In this document: positions 48,301 through 56,600 of the stretch, one piece after another
How positions within the stretch are numbered: position 1 is the stretch's first letter
Layout of the letters: each line of letters opens with the position of its first letter
Origin: CAIWKO01 sp964469155
GTDB lineage: Bacteria > Bacteroidota > Bacteroidia > Bacteroidales > CAIWKO01
DNA: 64,000 nucleotides
Assembly (NCBI GenBank): GCA_964469155.1
Contig: CAYXXU010000003.1
Location: forward strand, 1 to 64,000
Direction: 5' to 3'
Notes under the pieces: generated by a model
What the model saw: only the letters and a program-made list of their open reading frames with translations
What the model was told of the DNA's origin: nothing
The model's database searches: none
Translations under genes and position numbers: made by a program

Positions 48301-48653
48301 CTACAGCCCTTAATACGGCATGGAAAGAGGCAAAAAACGAAGACATCGCTGCCGATATAATTTCATTTGTACGCACCATGGCACTTGGGAATGTGCTTAT
48401 TAGCCATGAAGAACGTATTAAAAAAGCTTTTCAGAAAATCCGTGGTCAGCGCAAATGGTCAGTTGTACAATTTAAATGGTTAGATCGTTTCGAAAAACAA
48501 TTATTGAAAGAAAATGTGCTCACCCGCGAGGATTTCAATATGCAGCCATTCAAAGCCGATGGTGGCTTCGACAGAATTAATAAAATTTTTAATAACGAAT
48601 TGGACACAGTTCTTGAAATGATAAATCAGAACTTGTACCAGCAAACAGCATAA
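45378..48653 (+). CDS. hsdR: Type I restriction enzyme subunit R (EcoEI-like)
   Basis: A 1091-aa HsdR, the translocase/nuclease subunit. Residues 1-130 look like a DUF4145-type domain and 150-210 are a coiled coil. The PD-(D/E)XK nuclease is seen at Asp256 and Glu270-Ala-Lys272 (WADYALFFG...IGIIEAKKK). The SF2 motor follows, with Walker A ATGTGKT (Lys420), DEAH at 519-522, TATP and the QMLGRATR motif VI region. The C-terminal part is the EcoEI-type helical domain that contacts HsdM. It cuts unmodified invading DNA after translocation in complex with HsdM and HsdS. The extra N-terminal domain is characteristic of this variant. Confidence 0.95.
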   Translation: MTSRSENSFTSNFKFLEIDFSLLANIGTSAEFYCFSDPAVSLTRSRLFGEKLTELLFEYHTLVYPEKNDFSNRLKILKYKDILPPTVTNLLYTIKDKGNIAVHNNTGTTDEAITILSCTFKVAKWVQGVYGKVKIDLEKLSFNTPVNHDARHALHLLSEDFKKLEREFAELQSKHETTKKQLSDAESKKLKEKAVLLASKIELDESETRIIIDRQLRDAGWVVDTQVLNFKKNKTLPEKGKNMAIAEWPVGKLWADYALFFGLEFIGIIEAKKKAKDVISDVSQAQIYSKNAEDMHTAILLGKWGDYNVPFMFSANGRPYHPQLEIKSGMWFLDGRKTTNHPKVLRNWFSPDDLKLLFEKDTDKANSDLKEEPFDYLTDPNGLALRYYQIEAIEAVENAIANADKFENRSLIAMATGTGKTRTIVGLCYRLIKTHRFKRILFLVDRNILGRQASDRFKDVIIEDLQAFSDIYDLKDLEDRKPDVETKIHFATVQGMVQRIFNSDDETPSIGSYDCIIVDEAHRGYILDREIDEAMIDYKDQSDFMGKYKMVLDYFDAFRIGLTATPALHTTDIFGNPVYRYTYRDAVLDDYLVDHEPPYTIKTERNQKGIRWVKGEKPKVYVRKTQSVEVLDALKDELEFEVEEFNKKVITEPFNKAILGELVNHIDPSSLQKTLIYAASDEHADLVVKILKEEFENAGIVLEDDAITKITGSVQKPSPQERVDMFRNERNPNVVVTVDLLTTGVDIPEICNLVFIRKVKSRILYEQMLGRATRKADHIGKEVFKIFDAVDLYSTLEEFTTMKPVVTSVKTTLEDLVNEASSIKKKEIVKQVVEEIIAKLNRRKNRIKDKNLESFKKLSGGKSPEQFIKSLRKSSANKAKEIITNHMDLFRFLDKMVQEPEIQFISEHEDNVQEVARGYGKAKKPEDYIESFKKFITDNVNKVPALSIVCKKPKELTRQTLKELKMALDNAGFNTTALNTAWKEAKNEDIAADIISFVRTMALGNVLISHEERIKKAFQKIRGQRKWSVVQFKWLDRFEKQLLKENVLTREDFNMQPFKADGGFDRINKIFNNELDTVLEMINQNLYQQTA

Positions 48654-48668
48654 ATAAATTTAGTTGAT

Positions 48669-50072
48669 ATGAATACAAAAGAGATTGTTGACAAACTATG
48701 GAACCTTTGTAATACACTTCGTGACGATGGTATTACCTATCATCAATATGTTACGGAGCTAACCTATATTCTTTTCCTTAAAATGGCAAAAGAAACGGGC
48801 ACCGAAGACAAGATTCCAGAAAAATACCGGTGGGATAAACTGGTGAAAAAAGAAGGAGTCGAACTGAAAAAATTCTACCGCCAGCTTTTGCTTGATCTTG
48901 GCACAACCGGCTCTGGCAAGGTGAAACAGATTTACACCAATGCCCAGACAAACATTGATGAGCCAAAAAATCTTGAAAAGATTATCAAAAATATTAATGC
49001 TCTCGATTGGTATTCGGCTAAGGAAGAAGGATTGGGTAACCTATATGAAGGCTTGTTGGAGAAAAATGCAAATGAAAAAAAATCAGGTGCTGGCCAGTAT
49101 TTTACACCCCGCCCACTGATTGAAGTGATGGTAAACCTTATGGAGCCAAAGCCCGGGGAACTTTGCAACGACCCTGCCTGTGGTACATTTGGTTTCATGG
49201 TTTTGGTTGATAAATACCTTCGGGCAAAATACGATGATTATTATGCCGACGGTGTTGATGCAAATTTTCAGCGCACCAAGGCTTTGTCTGGTAGCGAATT
49301 AGTGCAGGAGACTCATCGTCTTGCATTGATGAATGCCATGCTTCATGAAATTGATGGTCCTATATATTTTGCCGATACATTATCGCAGGCGGGTGAAAAA
49401 CTGAAAGGTTACGATCTGGTACTTACAAATCCACCCTTCGGTACAAAAAAAGGCGGAGAACGCCCAACCCGGTCTGACCTTACTTTTAAAACCAGCAACA
49501 AGCAATTAAATTTTTTGCAGCACATCTATCGTTCTTTAAAACCAAATGGCAAAGCCCGTGCAGCAGTAGTGTTACCCGACAATGTTTTGTTTCAGGACGG
49601 CGATGGTCAAAAAGTGCGTACCGACTTAATGAACAAATGCAACCTGCACACCATCCTGCGATTGCCTATAGGTATATTCTATGCCCAGGGTGTTAAAACC
49701 AATGTGCTGTTCTTTACCCGTGGCGAAAAAGATACAAACAATACGAAAGAAGTTTGGTACTACGATCTCCGCACCAACATGGAAAGTTTCGGAAAACGGA
49801 ACCAGTTAGACGTTTCCGATTTCACCGATTTTGTGAAAGCATACATAGCAAAAGATCGTCATAAAATTAAAGATGATCGCTGGTCTGTTTTTTCCCGTGA
49901 GGATATTAAAAAGAAAGGCGACAATCTAGATTTGGGCTTAATTGAAGACACATCTATCGTAAATTCAAATGATTTAGAGTCACCTGAAAAATTAATTCAA
50001 AAAGCAATTAAGGAATTAAGTTTAATTAGTCATGATTTAATTAATATTGAAAAAGCGCTTAAATATGAGTAA
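48669..50072 (+). CDS. hsdM: Type I modification methylase subunit M
   Basis: A 467-aa N6-adenine methyltransferase. The helical N-terminal HsdM domain (IVDKLWNLCNTLRDDGITYHQYVTELTYILFLKM) precedes motif I DPACGTFGF (from Asp168) and the catalytic NPPFG (from Asn254), both standard. It is the genuine modification subunit of this operon and has a fully typical active site, in contrast to the kinase-fused methylase upstream. The gene begins 15 bases after hsdR and overlaps hsdS by 8 bases. Confidence 0.95.
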   Translation: MNTKEIVDKLWNLCNTLRDDGITYHQYVTELTYILFLKMAKETGTEDKIPEKYRWDKLVKKEGVELKKFYRQLLLDLGTTGSGKVKQIYTNAQTNIDEPKNLEKIIKNINALDWYSAKEEGLGNLYEGLLEKNANEKKSGAGQYFTPRPLIEVMVNLMEPKPGELCNDPACGTFGFMVLVDKYLRAKYDDYYADGVDANFQRTKALSGSELVQETHRLALMNAMLHEIDGPIYFADTLSQAGEKLKGYDLVLTNPPFGTKKGGERPTRSDLTFKTSNKQLNFLQHIYRSLKPNGKARAAVVLPDNVLFQDGDGQKVRTDLMNKCNLHTILRLPIGIFYAQGVKTNVLFFTRGEKDTNNTKEVWYYDLRTNMESFGKRNQLDVSDFTDFVKAYIAKDRHKIKDDRWSVFSREDIKKKGDNLDLGLIEDTSIVNSNDLESPEKLIQKAIKELSLISHDLINIEKALKYE

Positions 50073-51546
50073 TACTATTCCAAATAGCTGGGAATTTATA
50101 AAGGTTTTAGATGTTGCAATTCTTCTCCGTGGTGTTAGTTATAAGAAGAGCCAAGAAGAAAAATCAAAAACAAATTCAAATTGTTTAATTCTAAGAGGCG
50201 GAAACATTCAAGCAGGAAAGATTATTGATGCGTCTGATAATATTTATATTTCGAAGAAATTGGTATCAGATGAGCAATTTCTTAGATATGGGGATGTTGT
50301 TATTGTTGCATCCACTGGAAGTTCAAATGTAATTGGAAAAGCAGCAGCATATTCAGCTTCAGAAGTAACAACAGACATTAGTTTTGGCGCATTTCAGGTT
50401 TTACTGAGACCATGTGATGAAATTAATAAAACATACTTCAATTATTTTTTTCAAAGTTTAGAATATCGTAATCAAATTAGAAACTTAGCTTCTGGTATTA
50501 ATATCAACAACATCAAAGCGAATCATTTTAATGAAATTGAAATTCCTCTTGCCCCCAGGCAAGAACAAGATAGAATATCCCAAAAACTCAAAACAATTTT
50601 CAAGCATATTGATTCCTTAAACTCACGTATTAATAACATTCCTGAAATTTTGAAACAATTTCGCCAGCAGGTGCTTTCCTATGCAGTGAGTGGGAAATTA
50701 ACTGAAGATTGGAGAAAAAATAATAAAATTAAAGAAGTTGGGGTAGATTTTACTAAACGAATTATAAGTGAGCGTTTAGAATTCCTTAAGAAAAAAAATG
50801 TAAGAATAAAAGACAAAATTGAATTTACAAAAGTTGAAAATTCATTTGATGTGCCTTCTTCATGGTGTTTCTCATTTTTGCACAACTTCGGATTTGTAGT
50901 TAGGGGGAGATCAAAACATCGCCCAAGAAATGATAAAAAAATGTTTGGAGGTGATTATCCATTTATTCAAACCGGAGATGTTGCAAATGCTAATGGATAT
51001 GTGACAAGCTTTAAACAAACCTACAATGAACTTGGCCTTAGACAAAGTAAATTATTTAGCAAAAAGACACTGTGTATTACTATTGCTGCCAATATAGCTG
51101 AGACTGCTATTCTTGATTTTGATGCCTGTTTCCCTGATAGTATTGTAGGTTATATTCCTTTTAAAAATTACTATTGTAGCGAGTTTGCAATGTACTTTTT
51201 GAAAACTATAAAACAAGATATCGAGCATTTTGCTCCTGCTACTGCTCAAAAAAATATTAATCTTCAAACTATCTATGAAATACCTTTTCCTGTCCCACCT
51301 CTTGAGGAACAAAAAGAAATAGTTCAGCAAGTTAAAAAATTATTTGCTTTTGCAGATGCCATAGAAGAAAAATATATAAAAGTTTTAGCTTCTGTTGAAC
51401 AGCTACCTCATTCAGTATTAAAGAAGGCTTTTGAGGGGTCTCTGGTAAAACAAAATCCCAAAGATGAACCAGCGGAGAAATTGGTGGAGAGGATAATTAA
51501 ATCAAAAAATAAGATTACTAACAAAAAAAATAAAAATCATGTGTAA
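50065..51546 (+). CDS. hsdS: Type I specificity subunit S
   Basis: A 493-aa HsdS with two target recognition domains (about residues 1-150 and 245-400), each ended by a conserved helical spacer: PLAPRQEQDRISQKLKTIF after the first and PVPPLEEQKEIVQQVKKLF after the second. These define the two half-sites of the bipartite recognition sequence. I take the ATG at 50065, inside the end of hsdM (8-base overlap), rather than an upstream TTG at 50047. The first domain is followed by a second spacer-like segment (KQFRQQVLSYAVSGKLTEDW), as is normal. Confidence 0.93.
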   Translation: MSNTIPNSWEFIKVLDVAILLRGVSYKKSQEEKSKTNSNCLILRGGNIQAGKIIDASDNIYISKKLVSDEQFLRYGDVVIVASTGSSNVIGKAAAYSASEVTTDISFGAFQVLLRPCDEINKTYFNYFFQSLEYRNQIRNLASGININNIKANHFNEIEIPLAPRQEQDRISQKLKTIFKHIDSLNSRINNIPEILKQFRQQVLSYAVSGKLTEDWRKNNKIKEVGVDFTKRIISERLEFLKKKNVRIKDKIEFTKVENSFDVPSSWCFSFLHNFGFVVRGRSKHRPRNDKKMFGGDYPFIQTGDVANANGYVTSFKQTYNELGLRQSKLFSKKTLCITIAANIAETAILDFDACFPDSIVGYIPFKNYYCSEFAMYFLKTIKQDIEHFAPATAQKNINLQTIYEIPFPVPPLEEQKEIVQQVKKLFAFADAIEEKYIKVLASVEQLPHSVLKKAFEGSLVKQNPKDEPAEKLVERIIKSKNKITNKKNKNHV

Positions 51547-52051
51547 TGTAAGTATCAGTCAATTTCAATTACGTCATCCCGATGGCCATATTGATAAACT
51601 TGCAATTATCACTTGTGATAGTTGCGTAACAAATCCTAAAACGATCTTGGATAACATCGTTTCCAACTATGTTGACCATGAGTTGTATAATGAATTTATT
51701 GATATTAATACTGATAATCCCTGGATGCGTGTAATTGTGAGGGGTATTAATGAATTAAATTACAATTCTAATATTATTCCATCTTATGGGGATGTGCAGG
51801 TATGTGAATACGTATTAAGCAATACATTATCTCCAAATTCAGGTCAATTAAGTATTTTAAGAGGGGGGCTTCATTCAGAAACACCAATTGCTTATATGAA
51901 CTCTGCAGTTACAGCATATACCAATCGGAGGCTGCATAATCAATTTATCGAAATCTTCAAGGACAATCCATGGGTCCGTTTGATAATTTTTGATATTAAT
52001 AATTTACGCTATGAACCTTATATAAATCAGAAAATATATGACACAATTTAA
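51539..52051 (+). CDS. Internally duplicated protein coupled to hsdS
   Basis: A 170-aa protein that I cannot assign. It consists of two copies of a roughly 55-residue unit. The first ends HELYNEFIDINTDNPWMRVIVRGINELNYN, the second RRLHNQFIEIFKDNPWVRLIIFDINNLRYE, with the shared core F-I-x-I-x-x-D-N-P-W-x-R-x-I. The gene starts 8 bases before the hsdS stop and overlaps the next gene by 14 bases, so its product is made together with the specificity subunit and probably acts with it or with the nuclease-like neighbour. Confidence 0.7.
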   Translation: MCNVSISQFQLRHPDGHIDKLAIITCDSCVTNPKTILDNIVSNYVDHELYNEFIDINTDNPWMRVIVRGINELNYNSNIIPSYGDVQVCEYVLSNTLSPNSGQLSILRGGLHSETPIAYMNSAVTAYTNRRLHNQFIEIFKDNPWVRLIIFDINNLRYEPYINQKIYDTI

Positions 52052-52757
52052 GCACTCTCATTTGGGATCATCAGTAATCTGGTGGTTAAATTATATATCT
52101 TCTGTTGGCAGGGAATATATTTTTAATGAAAGCTCATTAAAATTTCCGGTTACTGATCACTTAGAAAGGTTTTTTAGAGAAAATATAAGGGTTGAATTTG
52201 AACACCCTCTTCTAAAAAACAGGAAAATAGATCTGTATTATTATGATAAAGAAAATATTATTGAAAATGCTATTGAATTTAAGTACGTATTGGAAGATTC
52301 AACTCGTGATGCAGGTGAGAGGAAAAGGATTTTTTATGACTTGATGCGAATGTATTTATTTTCAGATACTAAAAAAAGAGGATATTTTTTAATTTGTGGT
52401 AATGAAACTGATTTTAAAACATCTTTTAAAAATTTAAATCTAAAACCAACGTTCCCAATCACCCAAATCCAAGCTGGTAAACCTATTTCTTTAACCATCG
52501 ACTTTTATAGTGAATGGTTTAGTTTTGACGAAAAAGCTAAAGATCGGACTATAGATTTATCCAAACAGGAACCGTTATATAAGACCGTTTATGATTCATT
52601 TGTAACTGAATATAATGATTCATATAAAGCCGCTACTAATAGTGATATTATTATGCCAGCATCAATAAAAACAAGGTTATTATACTTGTCAGATGATTCT
52701 TCTGGAAATAATATTCCTCAAACAATGAAAATTGGAATATGGGAAGTATTAAAATAA
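52038..52757 (+). CDS. PD-(D/E)XK nuclease-like protein
   Basis: A 239-aa protein. The segment RVEFEHPLLKNRKIDLYYYDKENIIENAIEFKYV has the spacing of a PD-(D/E)XK core: Glu53 or Glu55, Asp65 and Glu80-Phe-Lys82 on adjacent strands. This suggests an endonuclease of about 240 residues, but no family is recognised. It overlaps the preceding gene by 14 bases (ATG at 52038 inside its end), so the two are coupled. It could cut DNA as an extra effector of the type I system. Confidence 0.65.
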   Translation: MTQFKHSHLGSSVIWWLNYISSVGREYIFNESSLKFPVTDHLERFFRENIRVEFEHPLLKNRKIDLYYYDKENIIENAIEFKYVLEDSTRDAGERKRIFYDLMRMYLFSDTKKRGYFLICGNETDFKTSFKNLNLKPTFPITQIQAGKPISLTIDFYSEWFSFDEKAKDRTIDLSKQEPLYKTVYDSFVTEYNDSYKAATNSDIIMPASIKTRLLYLSDDSSGNNIPQTMKIGIWEVLK

Positions 52758-52799
52758 TAATATTCTATAAGATTTAATTTTTATTTAGGAGTCAAGATA

Positions 52800-53198
52800 A
52801 TGGCAGAAATACCAAGAAATAACACAGGTCTCTCCGGAGAATATTTTGTAGCTGCAGAGCTATACAGGCGTGGCTGGTCAGTGGGCATGACCATCGGTAA
52901 TGCAAAGGCAGTTGATCTTTATGCAGAGAAAGGCGATAAACGAATAGCAATTCAAGTTAAATCTCTATACAAACGGAAACACAATGGTTGGCCAATAACA
53001 AAAGATAAGGTGAAGGAAAATTGCTTTTATGTTTTTGTTATTTTAAATGGAGATACCATGGCATTACCTGATTATTTTATTTGCGATTCAAGTGAAGTAA
53101 TTCATTGTATAGACACATACGGAGTAAGGGGCATAGTTACTATTTCAAAACTAAATGCTTTAAAATTTAAAGATAATTGGTCAAAGCTTGAAAAATAA
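52800..53198 (+). CDS. Holliday-junction-resolvase-like PD-(D/E)XK nuclease
   Basis: A 132-aa protein of the restriction-endonuclease-like fold. The pattern is G-x-SGEYFVAAELYRRGW (Glu14 and Glu20), AVDLYA (Asp39) and IAIQVKS (Gln52-Val-Lys54), a typical resolvase-type core with Q-x-K instead of E-x-K. Homologues of this layout are frequent in island DNA. A purine-rich AGGAG at 52786-52790, unusual here, precedes the ATG by about 9 bases. The substrate is unknown; structural or branched DNA is likely by analogy. Confidence 0.75.
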   Translation: MAEIPRNNTGLSGEYFVAAELYRRGWSVGMTIGNAKAVDLYAEKGDKRIAIQVKSLYKRKHNGWPITKDKVKENCFYVFVILNGDTMALPDYFICDSSEVIHCIDTYGVRGIVTISKLNALKFKDNWSKLEK

Positions 53199-53226
53199 AA
53201 ATCTCAAATATTAAACAAACCGGATT

Positions 53227-53643
53227 ATGTTCACAGAACTCAAAAAATATAAAAAAACAGGACATTTCTTTTTTGAGCCGGGTCAAAACCTGAAAGATCA
53301 AAGCCATGAGGTTCCCGATTTACCGGGTGTTTATTACATCTTGCGTCTTGCCCACGGTAAAAATGATTTGGTTTACATAGGCAAATCAGGCACCATGCAG
53401 CAAAACGGAAAATTCAAAGATCAGGGCTTGCAAGGCAGAATTAACAACAAACAGGAAGGCATGAAACGTCAGGAATATTTCGTGCAAAAATGCAAAAAAG
53501 AAAAAATTAATACTCTCGACATATACTGGTTCGTAACATTCGACAAAAATAATCAGGATTTGCCAGGCATGGTAGAAGGCCTGTTATTGCAACGCTTTTT
53601 TGAAACCTATGGCTGTTTGCCGGTATGGAATAAGGAATATTAA
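53227..53643 (+). CDS. GIY-YIG nuclease-domain protein
   Basis: A 138-aa single-domain protein. The GIY strand reads GVYYI (residues 34-38), the YIG strand VYIGKSG (49-55), followed by a catalytic-type arginine in LQGRINNKQ and the glutamate of VEGLLLQRF near the C-terminus. All key GIY-YIG positions seem present. It follows the resolvase-like nuclease by 28 bases and precedes the S1-helicase by 19, so it may be co-expressed with either. Stand-alone GIY-YIG proteins of this size are nucleases of unknown target. Confidence 0.8.
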   Translation: MFTELKKYKKTGHFFFEPGQNLKDQSHEVPDLPGVYYILRLAHGKNDLVYIGKSGTMQQNGKFKDQGLQGRINNKQEGMKRQEYFVQKCKKEKINTLDIYWFVTFDKNNQDLPGMVEGLLLQRFFETYGCLPVWNKEY

Positions 53644-53662
53644 AAAAAACAGAGAAAAGTTA

Positions 53663-56600
53663 ATGAGAGAACAGGGCATCATAAAATACATTTCTGGTCA
53701 TGTTGGCTTAATTATGAAAGCCGATGGTTCTCTAATACCGTTTAATGCTATTGGAATAGATGCTTTACAACCAGGAGACATCATTGAATTTACTGTTATA
53801 GAATCTCAGATTGCCGGCTCCGATTCTGCCGATAATAAAGCGGTAAACGTTGTGTTCATCGACCGCCCTGAAAGTGAACAAAAAGAGTATGTCCGTCTAA
53901 GTAAAATCGCCAGTGAATTCAATATTTCCGTCAGTTCCATCGTTGAAGTTCTTACGAAAAAAGGGATCAAAGTTGCCAATAATCCAAATGCTAAAATTAC
54001 AAGTGACTTATATGATATCATTAAAAAACATTTTAAAAAATCTTCTTCGTCAATAAAATTTAGCGATCCGGTTAAAGCCACTAATTTTTTTGAAGATTTG
54101 TTTTTGAAAAAATACTTACCGGGTACTGTTGTTGAAACCACTATTGCCAAAATAATTAAACCTTCTCAAATCGTTACCATCTTTGATAATGGTTTTATTG
54201 GTCGTTTATCTTTACTTAATTTATCATGGTGTCTTCCCCAAGGGGAAACAGAGTTAAAAAAATATAAAGTGGGTGACCGTATTGAATGTGTTGTTCTGGA
54301 AATTGACTTTCCAAATAAGCAAGTAATACTAAGCAGTAAGCATCTAAAAAAACAATTAAGTGATTCTTTGGCTTGGGAAAGAATTGAAAGAGGTGATGAA
54401 TTTGATGCAGTGGTTGTTGAAAAATTCAGCAACACAACTTTATTAAAAACAAAGAATAATCTTTATGGTATTTTAAACAATAGTTTTATAACCGATACCT
54501 CGACAAAATATAGAGTAAAGGTTAATTCAAAGCTAGAGCATAGTGAACTGTTTTCATTTGTTCCCGCATCTTTAGATGTTTCCCAAGAGGATACAGACAT
54601 AGAAACGTCATTTCCTGAAATAAACTTCATTGAAGATGAGTTGTTGTCTTTTAATTCTTTTAAAAAATCAATACTAGGAATATATGCAACCGATGATCAG
54701 TTAGCCATAATTAAGCAAGGGTTTGAAACGGACGATAAAGTATTTTCAAAGGAGTTTAAAACAAACAATACCTTATACATTCAATTTGAATTAGGTAGCG
54801 GATGTTATGAGTCAACTTTAAAACAAAATGCCATTCCATATTTCCTTGATGGTGCAGTGTATTCAAGCGAAAATGAAAACAAACTTTTGGATTTTCTGTC
54901 TAATCAATCCTATTGGTTTAAAATTAATGTACGGGCCGAAAGTCAAAAAACAGATTTTTCAATGTTTAATGAGGATGTAAACATATTTGGTGATGTTGCA
55001 TTAACTAAGGATAAAAAAGAGATTAAATTCATTATAAAAAACTTTTCCTTTGGACACATTCATTATACTTCCAGTGAAGCAAAAAAGCGGAATGCAAAGT
55101 ACGGGTCCTTTCTTTTTAATAATAAGTTAAAAATCATTTCTCCTTATGATACTGTGCCTTTTGACAACTCTCAACAAGTTTTTCTCGATTATGCAATTCT
55201 AAAAACCAGGTGTTTTGAGATCGTTTATCATTTAAAAACCGAAGCAGGCGAAATTTTAAAACAAGAAGGGCGTACGCTATCAATAAATGACAAATTTCTT
55301 GAATACCAAATGAGTTTGGTAGAAGAGCAAAAGGAAGACAATGTTTTTGTTGAAAAATTTGTGCGTATTGATTCAATAACTCAGGGGGTAGCAATTAAAA
55401 TACCTAATAACATTGGCGATAGTCTCGAAATAGATGAAGCAACAGTCGTTAATGTAAGGTTAAAGGAGGATGACAACCTTTTTAAATTATCTGATGGAGT
55501 TCTTTCATATAACAATGATGATTACTTAATAACCTTTAACAAGCCAATAAGGCTGGATTTGTTAGATAAAGGATTTTATTTGGATAAAAGGATTTCAATA
55601 AAGCAATTTCAAATACAACGCGAAATTATTCAGGATTTCTTAGAAAAAAAAATCAAGATTGACCATATTGAAACATTACTTGTTAAACCTGACAGGGTAA
55701 AAACACCAGTTCTGAAACAAGTAAAATTTAAAAATATTGATTTAGCGAATTCTGAAAAAGAAGACTCAAATAACAATCAAATAAAGGCTGTTAAAAAAGC
55801 TCTTGGCAATCAAAATATTTATTTAATACAAGGTCCTCCCGGTACAGGGAAAACTACTGTTATTGCTGAAATTATTCAGCAATTGGTTGAAAAAGGTGAA
55901 AAAATATTGGTTTCTGGTCAAAATCACGTTGCCGTTGATAATGTTCTCGAAAAACTTTCCAGATTCCACAATTTAAATCTTTTAAGAGTAGGAAACCCTG
56001 ATCGTATTAATATACAATTGCTGAAATATACTATTGACAACCTTGTTGATGACTATAAAGTAGGTTTTAAAAAGTTTATACTTAACCAATTATTAATAGC
56101 CGAAGAATATTTAAAGATAAAAAAAGCAGGTCTTCTCAAAGACGAGATGAAAAAAACGCTTAATAAGTTTATAAACGAATTGCTTAGTGATTATGATGTT
56201 TTAAAAGATGTCTATAAACAACGACATTTTATCTTACTGGATGGTCTGTCTGAATTATCATTGACTGAATTGAAGGAAACCATTGAACAACTAAAAAAGT
56301 GGATTGATGAATCGAATAACGAATACGAGATTTTATTAAAACCGCTTATTTATAATTCAACAGATGTAGTTTTTGCAACTTGTATTGGGATTAAATCAAG
56401 CGATATTTTTAATGAAAAGAATTTCAAGTTTGATACTGTTATTATTGATGAATCTGGTAAGGCAAATATAGCTGAAACATTGGTTGCTGTTGAACTTGGT
56501 GCTAAAGTAATTCTAGTGGGCGATCAGAAACAATTGCCTCCTTATATGGATAGCTCTTTAATTGACAAATCAGATCCTGATAGTTTCCCAAATTCCCTGT

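Noticed and set aside
53806..54150. 114-codon minus-strand frame inside the S1-helicase gene
   Set aside because: Antisense to a strongly supported coding region; no motif.
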